A DNA stretch of 64,000 nucleotides from the NCBI GenBank assembly GCA_022826005.1, contig JAJDVT010000011.1, positions 16,221 through 80,220 of the forward strand, given 5' to 3'. Below are positions 45,313-53,919 of this stretch, piece after piece. A model generated the notes under the pieces. That model made no database searches. It was not told the origin of the DNA and saw only the letters and a list, made by a program, of their open reading frames with translations. The position numbers and the translations under genes were made by a program. This stretch comes from Gemmatimonadota bacterium. Lineage in GTDB: Bacteria; Gemmatimonadota; Gemmatimonadetes; Longimicrobiales; Gaopeijiaceae. Position 1 is the first letter of the stretch, and every line of letters begins with the position of its first letter.

Positions 45313-46566
45313 ATGAACCACCGCATCTGGTGGCGGATCGCCTGGCGTAACCTGGGCCGCAACCGCCGCCGCACCGCGCTGACTGCCTCGGCGCTCACCT
45401 TCGGATTCGTGGCCTCGGTCCTGATGATCGGGTACATGGACGGGATGATGGAGGAGCTGGTCTCCAACGGGACGCGCGTGGCGACGGGCCAGGTGCAGAT
45501 CCACGCCGAGGACTACGACCCCGAGCGGAGCATTCACCGCACGCTCGGGGGCCGGGAGGGGCTGGATGTGCGGGCTCTGCTGGCCGCGGTGGAGGGGCAG
45601 GACGGGGTGGTGGGGGCGGCGCCGCGGCTGTACGGGGGCGGGCTGGTCAGCTCCGGCGACGAGACGGTGGGGGGCATCCTGATGGGGGTCGACCCGGGGC
45701 GCGAAGCGCAAGTCAGCCGCTTCGAGATCTCGCTGGTGGCGGGGCGGATGCCTGGGCCGGACGAGATTGCGCTGGGCGATGCAATGGCTGAAACGGTCGG
45801 TGCGCAAGTAGGCGACGAGGTGGTGCTGGTGGCTCCGGCGGCGGACGGGTCGACGGGGAACGATCTTTTCGCTGTATCGGGGATCTTCAGCGTGGGCGTC
45901 GGGGCGTTCGACGACAGCTACGCGCTCCTCGAGCTGGGCACGCTCGCGGAGCTCATGGCGATGGATCCCGGGCGCATCCACGAGGTGGCGGTGTCCGTGG
46001 AGCGCGTCCGCGAGTCGGAGGCGGCCGCGGACCGGATCAGGGAGGCCGCGGCCGCGGTCGCGCCGGGACTGCGCACCGAGCCGTGGTCGGTCCTGCAGCC
46101 GCAGCTCTTCTTCATCGTCACATACGCCGACTCGATGAACTGGGTCGTTGCCGCGTTCATCTTCGGGATGGCGGCCTTCGGGGTCGCGAACGCGATGCTG
46201 CTGGCGACCTTCGAGCGCCGCCGGGAGTTCGGGGTCGCGCGGGCGCTGGGAACGTCGGGGCTTTCCGTGGGCCGGATCGTCGTCTTCGAAGGGATCCTCC
46301 TGGGGCTGTTGTCGCTGGGTGCCGGGCTGGTCCTCGCTGTCCCGCTCATGATCTACATTTACGAAAACCCCATCGACCTCAGCCGGTTCGTCGACACCTG
46401 GTCCTTTGGCGGCTCCGCGGTCCGTCCGATGCTGACCGTCGAGTATTCCGTTGTGGGACCCCTGGTCAGTGCGATCGCCCTGGTGATCACCGGCATCGTC
46501 GCGGCCCTCCTCCCGGCCTGGCGGGCCGTTCGCGTGCCGCCCGCCGACTCGCTCGCCAACCGCTAG
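45313..46566 (+). CDS. FtsX/LolC/E-like ABC transporter permease
   Basis: Start MNHRIWWRIAWRNLGRNRRRTALTASALTFGFVASVLMIGYMDGM; C-terminal FGVARALGTSGLSVGRIVVFEGILLGLL; the track N-terminus is repeat-derived. Confidence 0.92.
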   Translation: MNHRIWWRIAWRNLGRNRRRTALTASALTFGFVASVLMIGYMDGMMEELVSNGTRVATGQVQIHAEDYDPERSIHRTLGGREGLDVRALLAAVEGQDGVVGAAPRLYGGGLVSSGDETVGGILMGVDPGREAQVSRFEISLVAGRMPGPDEIALGDAMAETVGAQVGDEVVLVAPAADGSTGNDLFAVSGIFSVGVGAFDDSYALLELGTLAELMAMDPGRIHEVAVSVERVRESEAAADRIREAAAAVAPGLRTEPWSVLQPQLFFIVTYADSMNWVVAAFIFGMAAFGVANAMLLATFERRREFGVARALGTSGLSVGRIVVFEGILLGLLSLGAGLVLAVPLMIYIYENPIDLSRFVDTWSFGGSAVRPMLTVEYSVVGPLVSAIALVITGIVAALLPAWRAVRVPPADSLANR

Positions 46567-46569
46567 CCC

Positions 46570-47838
46570 GTGGAAGCCCGCCGGATGGTCCGCCTCCGCA
46601 CCCTCGTCTGGCTTGCGCTGCGCAACCTGGGGCGGGAGTTGCGCCGGAGCGCGCTGACCGCCGCCGCGATGGCCATCGGGCTCGCGCTTCTGATCCTGTC
46701 GCGCACGCTGGCCGACGGTGCCCACGAGGACTGGATCGACGCTGGCGTGAGGCTCGGCGCGGGACACGTCACCATCCACGCCCCCGGCTACCGGGACAGC
46801 CAGAGCCTGGACGACCGCCTCACGAACGCGCAGCTGCAGGCGTCGCTGGCCGCGGTCGCCGCCGCTCCGACGCCGGATCCACCGCTGGCCTCCGTGCGCG
46901 TGACCACGAGGGGGCTGGCGTCGTCGCCCGAGGGGGCGCTGCCGGCGTGGATCGCGGGCGTAGATGCCGCGGTGGAGCCGGCGTTCTCGCGGCTGGGCGA
47001 GGAGGTCGAGGACGGGCGCTACCTGGAAGAAGGCGACCGCCTCCACGCCTACATCGGTGCCGGGATGGCGGAGCGGCTCGGCGTGCGGACGGGGTCCCGC
47101 ATGGTGCTCACGGCGCAGGCCGCTTCGGGCGACATCGAGGGGCAGCTGGTGCGCGTCGTGGGGATCTACCGCACGGGCGTGGACGCGCTCGACCAGTCGC
47201 TCGTCCACATCCCGCTCGGCACCGCGCGGTCGTGGCTGGGGGTGGAGGGGGCCACCACCGTGGCCGTGCTCCTGAGCCACTCGTCGTACACGGACGCCGT
47301 GGTGGAGGGCGTGCGGGGCGGGGTGGATCCGGCCGGCACCGAGGTGGTGGGTTGGCCCGTGACCCAGCCGGACCTCTACTCGGCGCTGAAGCTCGACGAC
47401 GGGGGCGACTGGGCCTTCCATATGATCCTCTTCGCAATCGTCGCGCTGGCGATCCTAAACGCCGTCTTCATGTCGGTGCTCCACCGGCAGCGCGAGATGG
47501 GCCTGCTCCGGGCCCTAGGGCTGAGCGGACGCGAAACGGGGCTGGTCGTCTTCACCGAAGGCGTTCTGCTGACCATGGCCAGCGGGATCGTCGGCGTGGC
47601 TCTGGGCCTGGCGGTGGTGTGGATCTTCTTCCGGGACGGACTGGACCTCTCGGGATTGTGGCCGGAGGACTTCAACGTCGGGGGCGTGGCGTTCGATCCG
47701 GTCCTGCATCCGGTCATCGAAGTCAAGCATGTGGTGCAGAGTGTGATCATGACGGCGGGGATCGGCCTGTTCGCATCCGCGTACCCGGCCTGGCAGGCGG
47801 GGCGCCTGGACCCCGCCGAATCGGTAAAGGTGGAATGA
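46570..47838 (+). CDS. FtsX/LolC/E-like ABC transporter permease
   Basis: WLALRNLGRELRRSALTAAAMAIGLALLILSRTL...REMGLLRALGLSGRETGLVVFTEGVLLTMASGIVG. Confidence 0.92.
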   Translation: MEARRMVRLRTLVWLALRNLGRELRRSALTAAAMAIGLALLILSRTLADGAHEDWIDAGVRLGAGHVTIHAPGYRDSQSLDDRLTNAQLQASLAAVAAAPTPDPPLASVRVTTRGLASSPEGALPAWIAGVDAAVEPAFSRLGEEVEDGRYLEEGDRLHAYIGAGMAERLGVRTGSRMVLTAQAASGDIEGQLVRVVGIYRTGVDALDQSLVHIPLGTARSWLGVEGATTVAVLLSHSSYTDAVVEGVRGGVDPAGTEVVGWPVTQPDLYSALKLDDGGDWAFHMILFAIVALAILNAVFMSVLHRQREMGLLRALGLSGRETGLVVFTEGVLLTMASGIVGVALGLAVVWIFFRDGLDLSGLWPEDFNVGGVAFDPVLHPVIEVKHVVQSVIMTAGIGLFASAYPAWQAGRLDPAESVKVE

Positions 47839-48647
47839 TGGGAGAGAATCCGAATGGACGGGGGCCGACGACGGGGCCCTCGGCCCAGGCGGGCGAGGCC
47901 GGGACCCCCGGCATGGAGCCCGCCGTCGGGGCCATCAGAGCCGGGAACGACCCCGAGCCCGCGGTCCGGACGTCGAACCTCTGGAAGGTCTATCCCCAGG
48001 AACCGCGTCCGGTGGAGGCCGTGCGGGGCGTCGACCTGGTCGTGGAGAACGGCGAGTTCGTCGCGATGGCGGGTCCGTCGGGTTCGGGGAAGACGACCGT
48101 ACTGAACCTGCTCGGCGGACTCACCGCTCCGACCGGAGGGACGGTCCGGATCGGCGGGCAGGAGATCACGACGCTCTCCGACCGGGAGCTTGCGCGGGTC
48201 AGGCTCAACCGGATCGGGTTCGTCTTCCAGTCGTACAACCTGCTGCCCATGCTGACCGCGCGAGAGAACGCCGAGTTCACGCTTGTGCTGCAGGGTGTGC
48301 CGGGCCGAGAGCGCCGGGAGCGGGTGGGGAGGCTCTTTGCCGAGATCGGTCTGGAGGGGTTGGAAGACCGGTTCCCCCTCAAGCTCTCCGGTGGCCAGCA
48401 GCAGCGGGTGGCGGTCGCGCGCGCCGTGCTGGGCGAGCCAGACCTCGTCCTGGCCGACGAGCCGACGGCCAACCTCGACTCGACCACGGCTGAATCCCTG
48501 CTCGACGTGATGGAGCAGCTCAACCGCAGGCGCGGGACCACGTTTGTCTTTTCGACCCACGACCCCAGGGTGATGGAGAGGGCCGGGAGGCTGGTACGCC
48601 TCGTGGATGGCCGGATCGAGGGCGACACGACGCGAGGTGGGGCTTGA
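47835..48647 (+). CDS. ABC transporter ATP-binding protein (LolD/MacB-like)
   Basis: Start MMGENPNGRG at 47835 (ATGA overlap); GPSGSGKTT, LSGGQQQRVAVARAV, LVLADEPTANLD. Confidence 0.95.
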   Translation: MMGENPNGRGPTTGPSAQAGEAGTPGMEPAVGAIRAGNDPEPAVRTSNLWKVYPQEPRPVEAVRGVDLVVENGEFVAMAGPSGSGKTTVLNLLGGLTAPTGGTVRIGGQEITTLSDRELARVRLNRIGFVFQSYNLLPMLTARENAEFTLVLQGVPGRERRERVGRLFAEIGLEGLEDRFPLKLSGGQQQRVAVARAVLGEPDLVLADEPTANLDSTTAESLLDVMEQLNRRRGTTFVFSTHDPRVMERAGRLVRLVDGRIEGDTTRGGA

Positions 48648-48672
48648 GGATTACGGGGGGTCTGTTGTGGGG

Positions 48673-49953
48673 ATGCTGACCCGGCCGCGCGGAGACCAGT
48701 TCCGGGTCCAGCCCTGGAGACTGCGCCCGCACCGCCGCGAGACTCTGCTGGCGGCTGTTCTCTCGCTCGCGACCACGCTCCCGCCAGGCCTCCAGCCGCT
48801 TCCGGCCGCGGCCCAGCAGTCCGGGTTGTCAGGCTACTACCTCAACCTCTGGACCCGGGTTGGCAGCAGTCCGCTCGGCGGCCCGTCGAACAGCTCGGCC
48901 TTCCAGCGGATGCGTCTCATGTGGGACGCCGACTCCGGGTCCGCGCTGGTGGACATCGCGTATGAACACGCCCTCACCTTTCGCGAACCTGGGACGCTGG
49001 GCGCCCAGCTCCTGACCGCAGCGGCCGGATCCGCGTCGGGCGGCGACTGGCTGACGCTGGACGGTGAAATCGACGCCGGTGAGGGCATCCTCTGGCGGCA
49101 CCGCTTCGACCGGCTGAGCGTGCGCTTCGATCTGGGTCCGGACGCCGACCTGGTCATCGGGCGCCAGCCCATCTCCTGGGCGACCACCCTCGTTCTCACA
49201 CCCGCCGACCCGTTCTCGCCCTTCGACCCCGCGGACCCGTTCCGCGAGTACCGGATCGGCGTCGACGCGGCGCGGCTGCGGTACTACGCGGGCGCGTTCA
49301 CCCAGTTCGAGTTCGTGGCACGTCCCGCCCTTGTCGGCCCGGGGGGCGAACGCGCGTTCTCCCTCCTGGCTCGTGCCACGACCAACCACGGCGGCTGGGA
49401 CCTCGGCGCGTGGGCGGGCACCGTCCACGACACCTTCGGCGCGGCCGCCTTCATGACGGGCGCGGTGGGTCTTTGGGCGGCGCGCGCCGAGGTCGTGGCG
49501 CGGCGCATCGACGACCGGACGGCCGTGCGGGCCAGCGCGGGCTTCGACCGCACCTTCTCGGCGGCCGGACGTGAGGTGTACGTCCTGGTCGAGTATCAGC
49601 ACGACCAGCTCGGGGCCGCTTCCCCTGACGAGTTGCTCTCCGTCGCGACGGGCCGCGCCTTCGCCCGGGGCGAGATGCAGACGCTGGGGCGAGACGTCGG
49701 CGCGCTGCAGCTGTCCTGCCAGCCTCACCCGCTCCTCTCGGCCAGCAACCTGGTTCTGGCCAGCCTGCGCGACGGCTCCTTCCTGCTCGCACCCGGGCTC
49801 GGCTACTCGGCCACGGAGAGCGTGGGCGTGAGGGTGGGCGCGTTCCTGGGGGTCGGGAGGGACGCGGCCCTGGAGGGCCTCACGCCGCGGCTGGGCTCGG
49901 AGTTCGGCGCGATTCCACCGGTCCTCTTCCTGTCGACGAACTTCTTCTTCTGA
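48673..49953 (+). CDS. Outer-membrane beta-barrel protein
   Basis: Signal peptide (LLAAVLSLATTLPPGLQPLPAAAQQ), barrel-like alternation, C-terminal Phe (STNFFF). Confidence 0.75.
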   Translation: MLTRPRGDQFRVQPWRLRPHRRETLLAAVLSLATTLPPGLQPLPAAAQQSGLSGYYLNLWTRVGSSPLGGPSNSSAFQRMRLMWDADSGSALVDIAYEHALTFREPGTLGAQLLTAAAGSASGGDWLTLDGEIDAGEGILWRHRFDRLSVRFDLGPDADLVIGRQPISWATTLVLTPADPFSPFDPADPFREYRIGVDAARLRYYAGAFTQFEFVARPALVGPGGERAFSLLARATTNHGGWDLGAWAGTVHDTFGAAAFMTGAVGLWAARAEVVARRIDDRTAVRASAGFDRTFSAAGREVYVLVEYQHDQLGAASPDELLSVATGRAFARGEMQTLGRDVGALQLSCQPHPLLSASNLVLASLRDGSFLLAPGLGYSATESVGVRVGAFLGVGRDAALEGLTPRLGSEFGAIPPVLFLSTNFFF

Positions 49954-49974
49954 GTCGGCTCCAGAAGCTTCTCA

Positions 49975-50720
49975 GGCGCGCGCGACGAGGGATTCCGCGC
50001 GTGGCTGAACTCCATTCCGACCCGCGAAGGCGACTTCATCGCATGCATCGAGGAGCGCTCGGATCTCATCAAGCTCTACGATGCCATGGGCGGCGAGGAC
50101 TGGGAGAACTCGGACAACCGGGGGACGAATGCCCCGCTGGACAGCTGGTACGGCATCGAGGTCGATTCAGTGACCGGACGCGTCACGGGGATCGACTTGA
50201 ACCGCAACAATCTCAAGGGAGAGGTGCCTCCGGAAATCCAGTACTTCCCTCACCTGCGACTGCTGCGCCTGGACTACAATGAGCTCACGGACGAGGTGCC
50301 TTCCCAAATCGGCCTTCTCAACTGGAGATACTCCATCTCTGTGAGGCCGGCGGTCTCGACAGTCCGGACGTGCTCGACGTGAGTCGCAACAGGATAACCG
50401 GACCGCTGCCGCCAGAGGTAGGCCAGCTTGACAGACTGCGGGTTCTGATCCTGCGCACCAATATGATTGACGGGCCCGTGCCAGCGGAATTCGGCCAACT
50501 CGGCAGCCTCCAGTTGATATCGGCAGCGAACAACTTGCTGTCCGGACCGTTGCCCCCGGAGTTGGGCGGATTGGGTTTCCCGGTATGGCTGCACCTCCAG
50601 AACAACCCCGGCCTGTCCGGTCCACTTCCGGCCGAGTTGACCTCTCTCGAGGAGCTGATAGCGTCGCGAACGCGCTGCGCTTCCGGCTTATCGACCCGAA
50701 CGAGCTTGAGATCCCCTCTG
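49975..50720 (+). pseudogene. Leucine-rich-repeat protein remnant, frameshifted
   Basis: FRAWLNSIPTREGDFIACIEERSDLIKLYDAMGGEDWENSDNRG..VTGIDLNRNNLKGEVPPEIQYFPHLRLLRLDYNELTDEVPSQIGLLN (frame 1) then ITGPLPPEVGQLDRLRVLILRTNMIDGPVPAEFGQLGSLQLISAANNLLSGPLPPELGG (frame 3). Confidence 0.7.
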
Positions 50721-50895
50721 CCGAGCGCACGCTCCTTGTGTCGGGCGGGGCCTCCGCGGACGGCGGGCTGCATCTGGATCCGGCTTTCGTGATCGAGACT
50801 TCCGCGGTCGTGCCGCTGTTTGGCGGGCGATGCCGATTGGAGGGCCGGCGCGTGGGTGCGCGATCCCCAGGTCCGGCCGAACGCGACCGGCCCCC

Positions 50896-53800
50896 TCACA
50901 CCCCCACCACCGTCACCACCCCCGACCCCGCCGTCCCCCCCACCGGCACCTCGAAGCGCACCGCGCCCCCGTCCATCACCTCGAACGCCGCGACTTCCAA
51001 CTCCCCACGCAGCACGCGGTACCCACCCGACCGCAGCCCGGCCACCCGCACCCCGTTCCTGTGTGCCACCGGGTTGCCACTCTCCAGCTCGAAGCGCACC
51101 AGCGACAGATCCTCCGCCACGAAGATCGGCCGCCCTGCCGCGAAGCGGTCCACCTCCGTCTCGACGTGCAAGCGCTCGTCCCCGAGCATCGCGTGGAAAC
51201 GCCGCCGCAGTCCGTCCCGGGGCACCACCTCGACGCCGGCTGGGACCGCGCCGCCATCGCCGTCGCCGGGGCGTTCCCCGACCCCCCGCCACTCCCCCCC
51301 AAAACAGAACCGCCCGAAGATCGGGTCGTCGGCGATGACAGTCCGCGCACACCTCAACCCCCCGCAGAACCCCAGGTCGATCTCGCACGAGTAGTACCAG
51401 GACCCGCGCGAATGGGGCTGGTCGAGCCAGGTCTCGCCGTACGGGGCGGGTTCGAAGCCGCCGCCCGCGCCCCCGTCGTTCTCAGGCCCCGGATACCAGT
51501 AGCCGTAGTCTGATTCGGGGGTGCCGGTGTTCATGAGCGCCCAGGCGCTCAGGAAGGAGGCGTAGCCGAGCCGCAGGTACGCCCAGGGGTCGTCGGTGTG
51601 GTGAAGCGCGTAGTCGAGCACGCTCCAGCCGCCCATCTGGGACATGTAGGAGAGGGTGTAGGAGTTCCCGCCGGTTGTGCGGATGTCGCTTCCGAGGAGG
51701 TAGTAGGCGTTCTCCAGCCAGCCGCGGCAGAAGACGTTCGCGGCCATCTGGGCCTCCATGAACTCCTCGGCGGCATCGAGCGGGATGCGCTCCGAAGGCG
51801 GAAAGTCGACCCACCCCACGCGGACCTCCCTCGGCTCCTCCGGCGGCCCCGGGTCGGCGATCCTGAGCGCGTACCTGGCCAGCGCGTGCGTCTCCTCGAA
51901 GCCGGTGGTGTCGAAGGAGTATTCGGACTGGAAGAGGTCGGGGCGGTCGTTCACGAAAGTCCGCACCTTGCGCTCCCAGTGCGGCAGCAGGCGCTCCGCC
52001 TGTTCCGTCATTCCCTCGGCGAAGAGCGCGGCGACGACGTCCTCGACGACCAGCCCGTTCATCAGCCCGGTCCCGTACGCCGGCCAGCGCGTGGTCTCCC
52101 ACGGGATCGTGAACAGGGCCAGCGCGGTGCCGTAGGCTCGCCGCAGGTATTCTTCCGCGGTCATCGCCGTGCGGACTTGCGGGTGGTTTCGCGCGACCTT
52201 GTACATGCTCAGGTACATGAGCGTGATGTGCGGGTAGTCGTAGATCCGCCAGAGGTGTTGCCGGCCCGCCCGCCCGGGGTCGTCGCTCTCGCGGTTCGTC
52301 TTCCAGTCGGGGATACCGTAGATCCCGTAGGCGAAGGTCTCCTCGGTGGTCCGCTGCAGCCCGCCCCAGACGAAGTTCTCAATGTAGTAATCGAGCGCCT
52401 CGACCTCCTCCTGGACAGGCCATTCGGCGTTCTTCGACGCGAGGAAGGCCGGCTTGCTCAAACCGGGGTCGTCGCAGGTGACTTCGTAGATGCGCCAGCC
52501 GATGATGCGGTCGTAGTTGTCGGGTCCCAGCAGGACGTGCGTGTCCATGGCCCATTCGGCCAGCAGCCCGTCGTACCACAGCGCGGCGTCGCGGTGCTGG
52601 TGCGCGGCGACGAAGGCCCCGCGCTTTGCGATGAGCGTCTCGAGCGGCTCGGTCGCGAAGAACTCGAGATGCATGTGGCGGTCGTCGCCGAACCGCACCG
52701 TGAGGCGGTTCTCGCCGAGCCGCGAGAAGGCGGCCTCGTGGATCTCGAAGTCGCCGTTCGTGCCCACCCGGCGGAGTTCGGTCTCGTCCGGGTATTCCGC
52801 GTCCACCCCGTGGATCGGCTCGTTGGAGCGGAGCGCGAAGCGGGCCCGGAGGTCTATGGGGACCGTCATCCCCGGCACGACATGCACATCCACCAGGCCC
52901 TGCTCGACGAGGACGTCCCGCGCGTGGTGGTAGTCCTCCGCCCACCGCATCGTCAGCGAGTACGACTGCTCCTCACCGGGCGCGAGCACCAGCGAGGTGT
53001 TGGGCTGGCGCCAGTTGCACCCGCGCTCCGCCGCCACGGCTCCCGCCGCCGCCGAGTGGATGAAGGCGCGGTAGCCGCCGTCGGCCTCCCAGTACTCGAG
53101 ATGGGTGTGGTCGTCGGGGGTGATCAGCAGGTAGGGGCCGACGCTGTTTGCGCGCGACCAGAGGAGGCAGGAGCCGTGCCCCGCGACCAGGGTGTGCTTG
53201 AGGATGGGAGGCGACGGAGTGCCGCTTTCCGGGCGGTTCGCGTGGATGGGGAAGGGGAGCGCGAGGTCGCCGATCTCGATGGGCGCGCCGGTGCGGTTGC
53301 GAACGGTGATCGTCCAGCGGAGCGACTCGTCGGCCACCGAGAAGCCGAGTTGGACTTCGGGGGCGTCGAGCTGCGGCGGGAGCGTCACGGTGGTGCGTTG
53401 CTCCCGGCTGTCCGGGCCCATCGTCCAGTCGCGATGGGCCGATTCCTGGCCGGTGTCGAAGCGGCGCCAGGGGTGGGGTTCCGGTAGTGGCGGGTCTCCG
53501 GGCTGTGCGGCTCCTCGCGTGGGTGCGGCGTCCGCCGCGCGGTAGCGCAGGATGACTTCGCCGAGACGGGTGTCCGGCGCCACGTACTCGGTGTCGACGG
53601 TGTCGTCGGCGCAGCGCAGGCTGGTGATCGAGCCGTCGTCGAAGGTCACCGCAAAGCGGGTGGCGGAGGTGGGGGCGGGGGCCGCGCCGTGCCGATGCGC
53701 CGGGGCCGTCTCGGGGTGCGCGGCTGCCGAAGCCTCCGGCGCCCCCAAGGTCGTACCCAGAGCAGCCAGGCCAGTCGCCCGGAGAAACTGACGCCGGCTT

Positions 53801-53919
53801 GGGGCGTTATTGCCTGCGTCGCACACGGCGTCGCTCCCGTTGCCTGCGTCGCTCCCGGCGTTGCTCCCGTTGTTGCCGTTGCTCACGGAGTCGCTGCCGC
53901 TGTCATCCGCATCGCTCAT
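50896..53919 (-). CDS. DUF5695-like protein with Tat signal
   Basis: APSRRQFLRATGLAALGTTLGAPEASA; LLAEWAMDTHVLLGPDNYDRIIGWRIYEVTCDDPGLSKPAFLASKN; YIENFVWGGLQ. Confidence 0.8.
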   Translation of the reverse strand: MSDADDSGSDSVSNGNNGSNAGSDAGNGSDAVCDAGNNAPSRRQFLRATGLAALGTTLGAPEASAAAHPETAPAHRHGAAPAPTSATRFAVTFDDGSITSLRCADDTVDTEYVAPDTRLGEVILRYRAADAAPTRGAAQPGDPPLPEPHPWRRFDTGQESAHRDWTMGPDSREQRTTVTLPPQLDAPEVQLGFSVADESLRWTITVRNRTGAPIEIGDLALPFPIHANRPESGTPSPPILKHTLVAGHGSCLLWSRANSVGPYLLITPDDHTHLEYWEADGGYRAFIHSAAAGAVAAERGCNWRQPNTSLVLAPGEEQSYSLTMRWAEDYHHARDVLVEQGLVDVHVVPGMTVPIDLRARFALRSNEPIHGVDAEYPDETELRRVGTNGDFEIHEAAFSRLGENRLTVRFGDDRHMHLEFFATEPLETLIAKRGAFVAAHQHRDAALWYDGLLAEWAMDTHVLLGPDNYDRIIGWRIYEVTCDDPGLSKPAFLASKNAEWPVQEEVEALDYYIENFVWGGLQRTTEETFAYGIYGIPDWKTNRESDDPGRAGRQHLWRIYDYPHITLMYLSMYKVARNHPQVRTAMTAEEYLRRAYGTALALFTIPWETTRWPAYGTGLMNGLVVEDVVAALFAEGMTEQAERLLPHWERKVRTFVNDRPDLFQSEYSFDTTGFEETHALARYALRIADPGPPEEPREVRVGWVDFPPSERIPLDAAEEFMEAQMAANVFCRGWLENAYYLLGSDIRTTGGNSYTLSYMSQMGGWSVLDYALHHTDDPWAYLRLGYASFLSAWALMNTGTPESDYGYWYPGPENDGGAGGGFEPAPYGETWLDQPHSRGSWYYSCEIDLGFCGGLRCARTVIADDPIFGRFCFGGEWRGVGERPGDGDGGAVPAGVEVVPRDGLRRRFHAMLGDERLHVETEVDRFAAGRPIFVAEDLSLVRFELESGNPVAHRNGVRVAGLRSGGYRVLRGELEVAAFEVMDGGAVRFEVPVGGTAGSGVVTVVGV

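Noticed and set aside
44320-47421. 1033-aa minus-strand ORF opposite the LolA/ABC operon
   Set aside because: Antisense shadow of conserved permease genes; low-complexity His/Arg/Pro-rich.
46083-47834. N-terminal 584 aa of the 854-aa track ORF containing the ABC ATPase
   Set aside because: Out-of-frame overlap with the two FtsX-type permeases; only the part from 47835 is the genuine ATPase.
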